Of a stretch of 64,000 nucleotides of DNA, positions 15,295 to 24,017 are shown piece by piece. This DNA is from Mediterranea massiliensis (GTDB taxonomy: Bacteria > Bacteroidota > Bacteroidia > Bacteroidales > Bacteroidaceae): positions 1-64,000 of the forward strand of contig CATXSD010000003.1 of assembly GCA_958402075.1 (NCBI GenBank). The letters run 5' to 3'. Position 1 is the first letter of the stretch. Each line of letters starts with the position of its first letter. A program made the position numbers and the translations under genes. The notes below the pieces were generated by a model. It saw only the letters and a list, made by a program, of their open reading frames with translations, was not told the DNA's origin and ran no database searches.

Positions 15295-16626
15295 TCAGTG
15301 CTTGTAGCACACCTTATATATAATAGGTATGTCGAGCACACCTTGCGGGGCTGCACTGCGGGTGCTTGCCGTCCGTTTGGGGCCTGGAATCAGTGGGCTG
15401 TATTCCAGCACGTGGCGCATGCGCTCCCTTTGGTTGGGCGTGAAGCGGTCGGAGTGGCTGATTTCGTAGTCCATCAGGTTGTAGGACGTGAAGGTCTGGT
15501 CCGTGTTGAGGCTGTTGATACGCTGGAAGCCGGGTTCCAGGGCAGCCATGTCGTAGTTGCTGGCCTGCCAGGCCTGGTAGGCGGCTGTCATGGTGGTCTG
15601 TTCGTAGAGGGAACGGTTGTAGGGAGGCGTGTCCGTGCAATAGTCGGAGTCGGCGTTGGGATCCTCTCCTTCGTTGAAGGCGTGGTGCAGACCCAGATAG
15701 TGCCCCAGCTCGTGGGCGAGCGTCACGTTGGCATCGGCCGAGTTGTAGAGGCCTTCGGGAGTGTATTGGTTGAAGTAGAGGCTGTTGATGGAGACACAGT
15801 GCGGATAGCCCAGATTGGAGTTCTCCAGGCGGTCATATTTCACAGACTGAAGCCCTTCCAGATAGTTCTGCCCTTCTACGGACAGCGGCAGGTGGGAGAT
15901 TCCCAGGATGGTACCGCCGTCCACTTCGGCAAAGTTGTAGAGCATGACGTTGATGTACTTGTTCATGTCCCAAAGCAGGTTCAGGATTTTGGAATTGCTG
16001 CTTTGCATGAAGCCTTCGCAGTCGATGGGCATTTCGTTCCAGGCAATGTATTCCACTCCCGGTGTTTCGAGCGTATTGCCCGCTTCATCCGTTTCAGGCA
16101 GGTAGAAATCCAGGTTGATGTTCTGGCCGGCATCGCCTCCTGCGGCGATGGTCTTTCCGTCGTAGTATTGGTTGACGTTGGCCAGTACCTGCTGGATGAG
16201 GCGGGTGTCGATGTACTGGAGCGGGTCGCTCTGGTCTTTATATAATACGTGGAAGATGACCGGAATCCGGTAGGTCAGTTCCTGTCCGGCGGGTACGGCC
16301 TTTTGCACGATGTCGATGTTGGTCTGGGTGCCGTTGCAGTTGATGACCACGGTGCCGGTACGGTCTTGGGAGATGTTGCCCATTACTTCTATCTGGATGG
16401 TGGCATTGCCGGTTCCTTTGCCGGGCGTCACGCTGCACCAGTCCTTGTTGAGGCTGGTGGCTGTCCATTCGCCGGAGGTGTGGATGTCGAGCGAAAGGGT
16501 CTTTCCCTCGGGCGGAACGTCGGTGAAGCTGTCCTGCGACAGGGTGAAAGGAGGTTCATTGGTGCTGCAGCTTGCCAGAATCAGGCAAAGAAAGGCAGCC
16601 ATCAGGTAAGTGAATTTTGTTTTCAT
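15295..16626 (-). CDS. BACON-domain M43-type zinc metalloprotease lipoprotein
   Basis: 443 residues. Lipoprotein signal (LILASCSTNEPP), a BACON-like beta domain at about residues 25-110 (SGEWTATSLNKDWCSVTPGKG, in two overlapping strands), then a metzincin catalytic domain with HELGHYLGLHH near residue 310 (three zinc-ligand histidines and the catalytic Glu) and the Met-turn YNLMDYE about 80 residues later. This fits the M43 (pappalysin/cytophagalysin) family. It probably acts on the cell surface or in the periplasm; the substrate is unknown. BACON domains in Bacteroides usually serve as spacers or mucin/glycan-binding modules. Monocistronic, with a -7 box at 16675-16682. Confidence 0.87.
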   Translation of the reverse strand: MKTKFTYLMAAFLCLILASCSTNEPPFTLSQDSFTDVPPEGKTLSLDIHTSGEWTATSLNKDWCSVTPGKGTGNATIQIEVMGNISQDRTGTVVINCNGTQTNIDIVQKAVPAGQELTYRIPVIFHVLYKDQSDPLQYIDTRLIQQVLANVNQYYDGKTIAAGGDAGQNINLDFYLPETDEAGNTLETPGVEYIAWNEMPIDCEGFMQSSNSKILNLLWDMNKYINVMLYNFAEVDGGTILGISHLPLSVEGQNYLEGLQSVKYDRLENSNLGYPHCVSINSLYFNQYTPEGLYNSADANVTLAHELGHYLGLHHAFNEGEDPNADSDYCTDTPPYNRSLYEQTTMTAAYQAWQASNYDMAALEPGFQRINSLNTDQTFTSYNLMDYEISHSDRFTPNQRERMRHVLEYSPLIPGPKRTASTRSAAPQGVLDIPIIYKVCYKH

Positions 16627-16674
16627 GTCTTGATGAACTGGTTAAATGATTCGGGTTGATTAAAGTCATAAATG

Positions 16675-16682
16675 CAAAGTTA
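16675..16682 (-). promoter_or_regulatory. -7 box of the M43 protease gene
   Basis: Plus-strand CAAAGTTA reads TAACTTTG on the minus strand, a full TAnnTTTG match 49 bp upstream of the ATG. No convincing -33 element. Confidence 0.5.
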
Positions 16683-16795
16683 TGAATAAATTTCGGATTT
16701 TTAATACATTGGGTGTATTTTCTTTTTGGCGTGTGAAGCTTATCGGTTCCTGAAATGACATTTTATTATTATTTGCTTATTTTTTCGATTGAAAG

Positions 16796-16827
16796 TTTAG
16801 GAGATATGAAAAGAATGACTATATTTG
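16796..16827 (+). promoter_or_regulatory. gdhA promoter
   Basis: -33-like TTTA at 16796-16799, 20-bp spacer, and a perfect -7 TATATTTG at 16820-16827. The predicted leader is about 68 nt. Confidence 0.55.
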
Positions 16828-16901
16828 CAGTGTTGTTAGCTGACATTTTGATTGGCTGACGCAAGGGAATCCATTTGATAAACCTTTTAAAGCGTAATAT
16901 T

Positions 16902-18239
16902 ATGAATATTGAACGTATCATGGCCTCTTTGGAGGCAAAACATCCCGGCGAATCTGAGTATCTTCAAGCCGTCAAGGAAGTGCTTCTTTCCATCGAAGAT
17001 ATCTATAACCAGCATCCTGAATTCGAGAAGGCCAAGATTATCGAACGTCTGGTAGAGCCCGACCGCATCTTTACGTTCCGCGTAACGTGGGTGGACGACA
17101 AGGGTGAAGTCCAGACGAATCTGGGCTACCGCGTGCAGTTCAACAACGCCATTGGCCCGTACAAAGGCGGTATCCGTTTCCATGCTTCCGTCAATCTGTC
17201 CATCCTGAAGTTCCTGGGATTCGAGCAGACCTTCAAGAATGCCCTGACTACGCTTCCGATGGGTGGCGGCAAGGGCGGTTCTGACTTCTCGCCGCGCGGC
17301 AAGAGCGATGCCGAAATCATGCGTTTCTGCCAAGCTTTCATTCTGGAATTGTGGCGCCACCTGGGTCCCGATATGGATGTGCCTGCCGGCGATATCGGCG
17401 TAGGCGGCCGCGAGGTAGGATATATGTTCGGTATGTACAAGAAGCTGACCCGTGAGTTTACAGGTACCTTTACCGGCAAGGGACTGGAGTTCGGCGGTTC
17501 GCTGATCCGTCCGGAGGCTACCGGTTTCGGCGGTCTGTATTTCGTGAACCAGATGCTGCAGACCAAGGGCATCGACATCAAGGGCAAGACGGTGGCCATC
17601 TCCGGCTTCGGCAACGTGGCATGGGGTGCCGCTACCAAGGCTACCCAGCTGGGCGCCAAGGTAGTGACCATTTCCGGTCCCGACGGCTACATCTACGATC
17701 CTGACGGCATCAGCGGCGAAAAGATTGATTATATGCTGGAACTCCGTGCATCGGGCAACGACATCGTTGCGCCTTATGTCGAGCAGTTCCCGGGGGCTAC
17801 GTTCGTGGCCGGCAAACGTCCGTGGGAAGTGAAGGTGGACATCGCACTGCCCTGTGCTACCCAGAACGAGCTGAACGGCGACGACGCCCGTCAGCTGATT
17901 GCCAACAACGTGCTGTGCGTAGGCGAAATCTCGAACATGGGATGTACGCCCGAGGCCATCGACCTCTTCATCGAGCACAAGATGATGTACGCACCGGGCA
18001 AGGCTGTCAACGCAGGCGGTGTGGCCACCAGCGGACTGGAAATGTCGCAGAACGCCATGCACCTCAGCTGGAGCGCTGCCGAAGTGGATCAGAAGCTGCA
18101 TGCCATCATGCACGGCATCCACGAACAGTGCGTGAAGTATGGTACTGAACCCGATGGCTACATCAACTACGTGAAGGGCGCCAACATCGCCGGCTTCATG
18201 AAGGTTGCCCACGCCATGATGGGACAAGGCATAATTTAA
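16902..18239 (+). CDS. gdhA: glutamate dehydrogenase, hexameric small-subunit type
   Basis: Interconverts glutamate and 2-oxoglutarate plus ammonia; in gut Bacteroides this is a main ammonia-assimilation enzyme. 445 residues from ATG 16902 (MNIERIMASLEAKHPGESEY); an in-frame ATG at 16875 would add nine residues with no family support. Visible motifs: KGGIRFHASVN and the active-site block GGGKGGSDFSPRGKSDAE, PAGDIGVGGREVGYM, and a Rossmann GFGNVAWGAA. NADP preference is usual for this subfamily but not proven here. A paralogue of almost equal length lies at 57993-59330. Own promoter (16796-16827) and terminator (18281-18320), so monocistronic. Confidence 0.95.
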   Translation: MNIERIMASLEAKHPGESEYLQAVKEVLLSIEDIYNQHPEFEKAKIIERLVEPDRIFTFRVTWVDDKGEVQTNLGYRVQFNNAIGPYKGGIRFHASVNLSILKFLGFEQTFKNALTTLPMGGGKGGSDFSPRGKSDAEIMRFCQAFILELWRHLGPDMDVPAGDIGVGGREVGYMFGMYKKLTREFTGTFTGKGLEFGGSLIRPEATGFGGLYFVNQMLQTKGIDIKGKTVAISGFGNVAWGAATKATQLGAKVVTISGPDGYIYDPDGISGEKIDYMLELRASGNDIVAPYVEQFPGATFVAGKRPWEVKVDIALPCATQNELNGDDARQLIANNVLCVGEISNMGCTPEAIDLFIEHKMMYAPGKAVNAGGVATSGLEMSQNAMHLSWSAAEVDQKLHAIMHGIHEQCVKYGTEPDGYINYVKGANIAGFMKVAHAMMGQGII

Positions 18240-18280
18240 GAGAGAAACTTTGTTTAGTTGTATTTGTATTTGTGGTTTAT

Positions 18281-18320
18281 GCTGCCCTGTGCCTGTGAAG
18301 GTATGGGGCAGCGTTTTTTT
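18281..18320 (+). terminator. gdhA terminator
   Basis: Stem GCTGCCC (18281-18287) with GGGCAGC (18306-18312), followed by seven T's at 18314-18320. Confidence 0.85.
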
Positions 18321-18436
18321 GTCCGTCAGGCAGATGGGATGGCAGGACGTTACCTGTTTATGGGTATTTTGCAGCGATTTGTCCGAAAAGCATTCAACTT
18401 ACTTTCCAATGTATAGGGCTTAATCTTTAAAATTAT

Positions 18437-18444
18437 TACCTTTG
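18437..18444 (+). promoter_or_regulatory. -7 box of the M24 peptidase gene
   Basis: TACCTTTG followed by CAC, full TAnnTTTG match, 31 bp upstream of the ATG. No clear -33 element. The rest of the 18321-18436 gap shows nothing notable. Confidence 0.55.
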
Positions 18445-18475
18445 CACACCGAAACCAATAAAAACAGTTAAGAAT

Positions 18476-19639
18476 ATGCTATTTCCGGAATTGAAACAAA
18501 GACGTGATAAGATACGCGTATTGATGGCACAACAGGGGATTGATGCCGCCCTCATTACTTGCAATGTCAATTTGATCTATACCTACGGACGGGTAGTCAG
18601 CGGCTATCTGTATCTGCCGTTGAACGATTTTGCCCGTTTGTTCGTGAAGCGCCCCAACACCATTGAAGGCGAACACATCATGCCCATCCGAAAGCCCGAA
18701 CAGCTGCCGGAACTGATTCAGGCATGCGGCCTGCCGTTGCCGAAGAAACTGATGCTCGAGGGAAGCGAGCTGTCTTTTAACGAATACAATCGCCTGGCGG
18801 CCTGTTTCCCCGAGGCGGAAGTGGTGCCTTGCGGTACGGATCTCATTCGCCAGGCACGCAGCACCAAGACGGAGATGGAGATTGAGTTCTTCCGTCGGTC
18901 GGGCGTGGCGCATGCCAAGGCTTACGCACAGATTCCGTCGGTCTACCGGCCCGGCATGACCGATCTTCAGCTTTCTATTGAAGTGGAGCGGCTGATGCGC
19001 CTGGAGGGTTGTCTGGGCATCTTCCGGGTGTTCGGACAAAGCATGGAGATATTCATGGGAAGCCTGCTGGCAGGCGACAATGCGGCGGCTCCTTCGCCCT
19101 ACGACTTCGCTTTGGGAGGTGCCGGACTCGACCCCACGCTGCCTGGCGGTGCCAACGGTTCACTGATACAGCCCGGCCAGAGCATCATGGTCGATATGGG
19201 AGGTAATTTCTATGGCTACATGGGCGACATGAGCCGTGTGTACTCCGTAGGCAAGCTGACGGATCAGGCTTATGCGGCCCATCAGACCTGTCTGGAGATA
19301 CAGGAGGCCGTGGCAGCCATGGCAAAGCCGGGGGTCATCTGCGAGGACCTGTACAGCAAGGCCATCGAGCTGGTGACGAAAGCCGGTTTTGCCGACTATT
19401 TCATGGGAATGGAGCAGAAGGCGAAGTTCATCGGTCACGGCATCGGGTTGGAAATCAACGAGGCACCTGTCATCGCTCCCCGCATCCGTCAGGAACTGGA
19501 GCCGGGCATGGTCTTTGCGCTTGAACCGAAAATCGTATTGCCGGGAGTCGGTCCGCTGGGTATCGAGAATTCCTGGGTAGTGACGACTGAAGGCCTGGAA
19601 AAACTGACGCTTGCTCCCGAAGAAATCATCGAGCTTTGA
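18476..19639 (+). CDS. M24-family Xaa-Pro aminopeptidase-like protein
   Basis: 387 residues, cytoplasmic pita-bread fold. The N-terminal creatinase-like domain covers about residues 1-130 and the catalytic domain about 140-385. The five metal ligands are visible: MVDMGGNFYGYMGDMSR (two Asp), GHGIGLEINEAP (His), FALEPKI (Glu) and GIENSWVV (Glu). It probably cleaves an N-terminal residue from X-Pro peptides, though some members are prolidases. Start MLFPELKQRRDKIR at ATG 18476. Monocistronic; its stop is 5 bp from periodic array 2. Confidence 0.88.
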   Translation: MLFPELKQRRDKIRVLMAQQGIDAALITCNVNLIYTYGRVVSGYLYLPLNDFARLFVKRPNTIEGEHIMPIRKPEQLPELIQACGLPLPKKLMLEGSELSFNEYNRLAACFPEAEVVPCGTDLIRQARSTKTEMEIEFFRRSGVAHAKAYAQIPSVYRPGMTDLQLSIEVERLMRLEGCLGIFRVFGQSMEIFMGSLLAGDNAAAPSPYDFALGGAGLDPTLPGGANGSLIQPGQSIMVDMGGNFYGYMGDMSRVYSVGKLTDQAYAAHQTCLEIQEAVAAMAKPGVICEDLYSKAIELVTKAGFADYFMGMEQKAKFIGHGIGLEINEAPVIAPRIRQELEPGMVFALEPKIVLPGVGPLGIENSWVVTTEGLEKLTLAPEEIIEL

Positions 19640-19644
19640 CGGGC

Positions 19645-19764
19645 AGTTGCTTGGGAATGTCATGCAGTGCTTTGTGAACTGTTGACAAAGTGCTTTGTTA
19701 CCCCCTCATGCAGTGCTTCGTCAGGGTGTAAGGAAGCACTGCATGAGGGGGTAACAAAGCACTT
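19645..19764. repeat. periodic array 2 (core AGTGCTTTG) ending in a 31-bp perfect inverted repeat
   Basis: Direct units start at 19645 (variant AGTTGCTTG), 19666, 19689 and 19712. Inverted units AAGCACT start at 19734 and 19757. The period is 21-23 bp. Arms 19688-19718 and 19734-19764 are perfect 31-bp inverted copies around a 15-nt loop. The array begins 5 bp after the M24 peptidase stop. Confidence 0.88.
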
Positions 19765-19844
19765 GATGATAGTGTTCCTTTGCACCATTTTACTTTGAAT
19801 ATTATAACTTGTCACCCTACTTGGTTGATTGTTAATGATTTATT

Positions 19845-20003
19845 GCGTCAAGTGAAATGTGTGTTAATAAACTTTCTGTAACTGATTAAATAAATAGGCT
19901 GCCTTTAAAGGCAGCCTATTTATTTAATTGTCCGCGTAAAGTTTACCCGAGACTTTACGCGTCACCGTAAAGTGTATATAGTCAGACAGTTACTGCGTCA
20001 AGT
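19845..20003. repeat. scattered GCGTMAAGT repeats
   Basis: GCGTAAAGT at 19934-19942 with an inverted copy at 19952-19960, CCGTAAAGT near 19965, and GCGTCAAGT near 19845 and 19995. The pair at 19934/19952 makes a small hairpin. Spacing is irregular, unlike the adjacent periodic array. No gene is visible in 19640-20005. Confidence 0.5.
19885..19928. terminator. 44-bp perfect palindrome, bidirectional terminator
   Basis: Perfect palindrome centred at 19906/19907, GC core AGGCTGCC flanked by A/T arms that give U-rich tails on both strands. It lies between the convergent peptidase and acyltransferase genes. Confidence 0.8.
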
Positions 20004-20005
20004 TT

Positions 20006-21163
20006 TTAAACTTGCCTTTTGCTCAACCACTGGCGCACAGGCTCGTCGTAAAGTTTCAGGCAAAGCCAGGCCAGCAGGATGCTGCCGGCATAGACCGTGA
20101 GGGCCGTGGCCCACACTTCGCCGAATGTATAGTATCTGTGCTCGATCAGCCAGGAGTAGAACAGGTACATCACGGGGTAGTGGACGGCATAGAGCGGATA
20201 GGAGATGTCGCCTGCAAACCGGCATATCCGGGTGGAGTGCTTGTCCGTAGTCTTTCCGGAGGCGGCCAGCCACACCAGCAGCGGGAACACGAGGAAGATG
20301 CAGAACACTTCGTACAGACCGTTCAGGCAGATGCCCTCTTTACCTTCTATATAAGGGATGCAGAACAGAACGAGCAATACGGCTGTACAAATCCAGAAGG
20401 CCCCTTTGATTTTGACGGGCTTGAAGTGGCGCGACAGCAGCATGCCCAGCGTGAAGGGGAAGAGCATGCGTAGCAGTCCGCCCACGAAGTTGGCACCGTC
20501 CAGCGTCCAGCCTACGCCGATCATGCCGTATCCTACTACGTCGAACAGGGCGAACCATGCCAGTCCCAGTCCCGACAGGACGGTCAGCAAGGCCAGCATC
20601 TTGTTGTTCAGGCGGTGGATGAAGAGTGCATAGAGGATGTTGCCGATGTATTCGAAGAAGAGTGACCAGCTTGGTCCGTTCAGCGGAAACATTTCGCCGT
20701 TGCCTCGTATGTCATAGCAGGCACCTGGGGCGGCCGGAATGAAGAACAGGGCGCAGAGCAGGGCAAGCATCACCAGCGAAAGGCTCACGTGGGTGCCGTT
20801 CCATTGCACCGAACCTTGCAGCAGGTAGAACATCACGCCCAGTACGGCTCCCATCACAATCATCGGATGGAGGCGAATCAGCCGCCGCTTGAAGAAGTTG
20901 CCCAGGCTCATGCTTTTGCCCAGTCGGTCGTCGTAGGCGTAGCCGATGACGAAACCGGACAGGATGAAAAAGAAGTCTACGGCCAGGTAACCGTGGTTGA
21001 TAACGGTAATGAGGGTGCCCCCGGCAGCAAAGGACAAGCCTTCGAAGATGTGGTAGAACACCACCAGCAGGGCGGCTACGCCACGCAGGCCGTCGAGCAG
21101 TTCATAATGGGGTTTGGTGTCGCTGAAGGCGGCAGAAGAAATGTTTCTCATGGATGGTATCAT
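20006..21163 (-). CDS. acyltransferase 3 family membrane protein
   Basis: About 385 residues, inner-membrane O-acyltransferase of the OafA/NolL type. It opens with YELLDGLRGVAALLVVFYHI, carrying the catalytic-region R/H signature of the family, followed by HGYLAVDFFFILSGFVIGY. About ten hydrophobic segments follow, and a late LYAVHYPVMYLFY. It likely acetylates a cell-surface or exported glycan; acceptor unknown. The start was placed at ATG 21163 (MIPSMRN); a reading to 21196 would add 11 residues. It lies 51 bp downstream of the DUF3843-like gene, and is probably the last gene of the ruvA operon. Confidence 0.87.
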   Translation of the reverse strand: MIPSMRNISSAAFSDTKPHYELLDGLRGVAALLVVFYHIFEGLSFAAGGTLITVINHGYLAVDFFFILSGFVIGYAYDDRLGKSMSLGNFFKRRLIRLHPMIVMGAVLGVMFYLLQGSVQWNGTHVSLSLVMLALLCALFFIPAAPGACYDIRGNGEMFPLNGPSWSLFFEYIGNILYALFIHRLNNKMLALLTVLSGLGLAWFALFDVVGYGMIGVGWTLDGANFVGGLLRMLFPFTLGMLLSRHFKPVKIKGAFWICTAVLLVLFCIPYIEGKEGICLNGLYEVFCIFLVFPLLVWLAASGKTTDKHSTRICRFAGDISYPLYAVHYPVMYLFYSWLIEHRYYTFGEVWATALTVYAGSILLAWLCLKLYDEPVRQWLSKRQV

Positions 21164-21214
21164 GTTATTTTCTGTGTTAATCCGAGCAATTTGCAATGAT
21201 GAGTCCTGACTTGG

Positions 21215-22201
21215 TCAATCCCCTTCGTAATATTCTCTCAGAAAGTAGCGGGCAATGAAGTTCCAGTGCCGTTGCAGCACTTCCCTACCTCCGGCAAAGG
21301 GCAGGGCTGCATCGGGCAGAAGGCCGTGCTGCATGCCATACTTCAGCAGGTCGAAGGGACAGCGTCCGGGCAGGCAGAACAGTTCGTAAGCCTCGGCGGC
21401 GGCCGTTGGGGCGTCGTAGGCGGGGTTGCGGGAGTCGCAGAAGCAGGAGGCTACGCCTGGGGCGAGCAGCATGCCTTTGGCGTTGGCGTAGATCACGAAG
21501 TCCTTTTCGTCCTTCAGGTCGGCCAGTACACCTCCGGGATGGTCTTCCCACTCCAGCGTGCCGGTGAGGAAGGCGTGCAGGTCTCCGTAAGTGGCGAAGT
21601 AGAGCAGGGGATGCCCGTGGCTGTAGGCCAGGCAGCGTTCCACGTCTTTTGTCAGGCGGGAGTCGGGTGTCACTTCGGGCAGGGGAGTGGTGACCGTGTC
21701 CAGCAGACCGAGGTCCATGACCCACGTCTCGGCCGAGGGTATTTCGTTGATGGGGGCTTCCTCGAAGAGGCTGTCCATCCGGTCGTAGAGTTGCCCGGCC
21801 AGTGTCAGCAGGGATGCTTCGTGGGGAGGCTGGAAGTGGAAGGAAGGATGCAAGTCCGTCAGGTTTTTCCACAAGAGGAAGCACACGTCGTCCCGGTTGA
21901 TTTCGTCGTCGATGTAGTCGTTGCAGGCATAGAAGGGCAGCGGTTGCCCGTACAGCATGCGGTAGCGGGCGGTGAAAGCCTTCCATCCGCCTGTCTGGGC
22001 GATGGCATCCTGAAAGTAGAGGGCCGTGTCCAGGGCTGTTTGGACAGCCTTGCCTGCCGCGTGACCTTGAAACAGGGGCGAGGCGGCCACGAGGGGCAGC
22101 ACTTCGTTGGCGAAGTTCAGGTACCAGGCGTCATCGGGCAGCACCCGTTTGCGTCCGTTGGCTTCCAGCCATCGTTTCATATAGATAGGAGTCGTTTTCA
22201 T
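21215..22201 (-). CDS. DUF3843-like protein of unknown function
   Basis: 328 residues, no signal peptide or membrane segment, rich in aromatic residues and Asp/Glu. The start MKTTPIYMKRWLEANGRKR resembles Bacteroides DUF3843 proteins as I remember them. Other visible stretches are YACNDYIDDEINRDDVCFLLW and a paired-acid region (LKDEKDFVIYANAKGMLLAP). I do not recognise a catalytic motif. Located 16 bp downstream of ruvA on the same strand, so cotranscribed, but nothing in the sequence links it to recombination. Confidence 0.65.
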   Translation of the reverse strand: MKTTPIYMKRWLEANGRKRVLPDDAWYLNFANEVLPLVAASPLFQGHAAGKAVQTALDTALYFQDAIAQTGGWKAFTARYRMLYGQPLPFYACNDYIDDEINRDDVCFLLWKNLTDLHPSFHFQPPHEASLLTLAGQLYDRMDSLFEEAPINEIPSAETWVMDLGLLDTVTTPLPEVTPDSRLTKDVERCLAYSHGHPLLYFATYGDLHAFLTGTLEWEDHPGGVLADLKDEKDFVIYANAKGMLLAPGVASCFCDSRNPAYDAPTAAAEAYELFCLPGRCPFDLLKYGMQHGLLPDAALPFAGGREVLQRHWNFIARYFLREYYEGD

Positions 22202-22217
22202 GGATGGGAATCTGTTT

Positions 22218-22823
22218 TTAAAGTCTTTTCAAAGCCAGCTTGATGACCTGCTCAACCGGGGCATCGGGCGTTTCCTTCAGGATGGCCAGCACCACCTTCT
22301 GTGAGGCGGCCTGGGCAAAACCCAGCATGGTGAGGGCGGCTACGGCTTCGTCCATCACCTCGCTGCTGGCCGCGGCTTGGAGCGGAAGGCCCGGTTCGCT
22401 GCCCATAGCGGCAGCCACGGCTCCCGTCTTGATCTTGTCCTTCAGGTCCACGATGATGCGCTGGGCCGTTTTCAGACCGATGCCTTTCACTGTCTTCAGC
22501 AGGTTGGCGTTCTCTGTACTGATGATGTTGATAAGTTCGGCGGAGGACAGGGCCGAGAGTATCGTGCGGGCGGTATTCCCGCCGATGCCCGACACGGAGA
22601 TGAGCAGCAGGAAGAGTTCACGTTCCTGCTTGTCGGCAAAGCCGTAGAGCTGGTAGGCGTCTTCGCGGACGGCTTCGTAGATGTAGAGCTTGCAGGACTT
22701 CTTGCCCTGGATGGCCGAATAGGTGTTGAGCGAGATGCTGGCCAGGTAGCCCACACCGTTGCAGTCGATGACGGCGGCTGCCGGACTGAGTTCGGCCAGT
22801 TCGCCCCGGAGGTATTCTATCAT
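22218..22823 (-). CDS. ruvA: Holliday junction branch-migration protein RuvA
   Basis: 201 residues, normal for RuvA, which as a tetramer binds four-way junctions and loads RuvB. It starts [20 protein letters not shown], the OB-fold domain I; domain II carries the helix-hairpin-helix sequences [13 protein letters not shown] and [15 protein letters not shown]; domain III is the C-terminal helical bundle ([16 protein letters not shown]). ruvB is not adjacent. It is the first gene of a three-gene minus-strand operon with a -7 box at 22902-22909. Confidence 0.94.
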   Translation of the reverse strand: MIEYLRGELAELSPAAAVIDCNGVGYLASISLNTYSAIQGKKSCKLYIYEAVREDAYQLYGFADKQERELFLLLISVSGIGGNTARTILSALSSAELINIISTENANLLKTVKGIGLKTAQRIIVDLKDKIKTGAVAAAMGSEPGLPLQAAASSEVMDEAVAALTMLGFAQAASQKVVLAILKETPDAPVEQVIKLALKRL

Positions 22824-22901
22824 AAGTTTTCAGTTCTTTATTGGGATGCGGTAGTAATGGTTAATGGTCAATGACAGATGGGGTGAAACCCATGTCCGGT
22901 G

Positions 22902-22909
22902 CAAATGTA
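22902..22909 (-). promoter_or_regulatory. -7 box of the ruvA operon
   Basis: Plus-strand CAAATGTA reads TACATTTG. A small hairpin (ATGGG 22878-22882 with CCCAT 22889-22893) sits at the start of the predicted leader. Confidence 0.55.
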
Positions 22910-23000
22910 CGAAATATCCTCCGTCTATAAAATAGCTTAATAAAGAAAAAAGGAAATGGAAGATTGTGTGGATTTATGTCGAAATTCAATGAAAAATGTG

Positions 23001-23008
23001 TATTTTTG
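23001..23008 (+). promoter_or_regulatory. -7 box of ddh
   Basis: TATTTTTG, a full TAnnTTTG match, 43 bp before the ATG; no clear -33. Confidence 0.5.
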
Positions 23009-23050
23009 TGCCCGCTAAATAGATAACTGATAACTAAAATCAATAAAAGT

Positions 23051-23950
23051 ATGAAAAAAGTAAGAGCTGCCATCGTTGGTTATGGCAATATCGGGCACTA
23101 TGTGCTCCAGGCTTTACAGGCTGCGCCTGATTTCGAGATTGCCGGTGTCGTACGCCGCGCAGGAGCCGAGAACCGTCCGGCTGAACTGAACGACTACCCT
23201 GTAGTGAAGGACATCAAGGAACTGGAAGGTGTGGACGTGGCCATCCTCTGTACGCCCACCCGCAGCGTGGAGAAGTATGCCAAGGAGATTTTGGCCTTGG
23301 GTATCCACACGGTAGACAGTTTTGACATCCATACCGGCATTGCCGACCTGCGCCGCACGCTGGACGCCGAGGCAAAGGCCCACAACACAGTGTCCATCAT
23401 TTCCGCCGGTTGGGATCCGGGAAGCGACTCCGTAGTACGCACCTTGCTGGAGGCCATCGCCCCGAAAGGCATCACCTATACCAACTTCGGTCCGGGCATG
23501 AGCATGGGCCACACCGTAGCCGTCAAGGCAGTGGAAGGTGTCAAGGCTGCCCTCTCCATGACTATCCCTACCGGTACGGGCATCCATCGCCGTATGGTGT
23601 ACATTGAGCTGAAGGATGGCTACGACTTCGACAAGGTGGCTGCCGCCATCAAGGCCGATCCCTACTTCGTGAACGATGAGACACACGTGAAACTCGTGCC
23701 CAGCGTAGATGCACTACTTGACATGGGCCACGGTGTGAACCTCACCCGTAAGGGCGTTTCGGGGAAGACGCAGAACCAGTTGTTCGAGTTCAACATGCGC
23801 ATCAACAATCCGGCCCTGACGGCTCAGGTACTGGTATGCGTGGCACGTGCTTCGATGCGCCAGCAGCCGGGCTGCTACACGATGATTGAAATCCCTGTCA
23901 TCGACCTGCTGCCGGGCGACCGCGAGGAATGGATTTCCCACTTGGTATAA
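23051..23950 (+). CDS. ddh: meso-diaminopimelate dehydrogenase
   Basis: 299 residues, cytoplasmic. Converts L-tetrahydrodipicolinate directly to meso-diaminopimelate with NADPH and ammonia, the one-step route to peptidoglycan cross-linker and lysine. The N-terminal Rossmann motif is VGYGNIGHYVLQAL. Family-typical blocks: CTPTRSVEKYA, DSFDIHTGIADLRR, SAGWDPGSDSVVR, FGPGMSMGHTVAVKA, PTGTGIHRRMVYIEL. ATG 23051 is the only sensible start. Monocistronic, with a strong terminator at 23975-24014. Confidence 0.95.
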   Translation: MKKVRAAIVGYGNIGHYVLQALQAAPDFEIAGVVRRAGAENRPAELNDYPVVKDIKELEGVDVAILCTPTRSVEKYAKEILALGIHTVDSFDIHTGIADLRRTLDAEAKAHNTVSIISAGWDPGSDSVVRTLLEAIAPKGITYTNFGPGMSMGHTVAVKAVEGVKAALSMTIPTGTGIHRRMVYIELKDGYDFDKVAAAIKADPYFVNDETHVKLVPSVDALLDMGHGVNLTRKGVSGKTQNQLFEFNMRINNPALTAQVLVCVARASMRQQPGCYTMIEIPVIDLLPGDREEWISHLV

Positions 23951-23974
23951 TCATACCTATATATCTGATAACAG

Positions 23975-24014
23975 CGAGGGCGCATCCGACGGGATGCGCC
24001 CTCGTTTTGTTTGG
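23975..24014. terminator. terminator between ddh and the convergent transglutaminase-like gene
   Basis: 13-bp perfect stem (23975-23987 with 23992-24004), 4-nt loop, then TTTTGTTT on the plus strand. Confidence 0.88.
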
Positions 24015-24017
24015 TTC

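Noticed and set aside
19645..20003. attachment site or integron attC array
   Set aside because: No integrase is nearby, no gene cassettes lie between units, and the units are too short.
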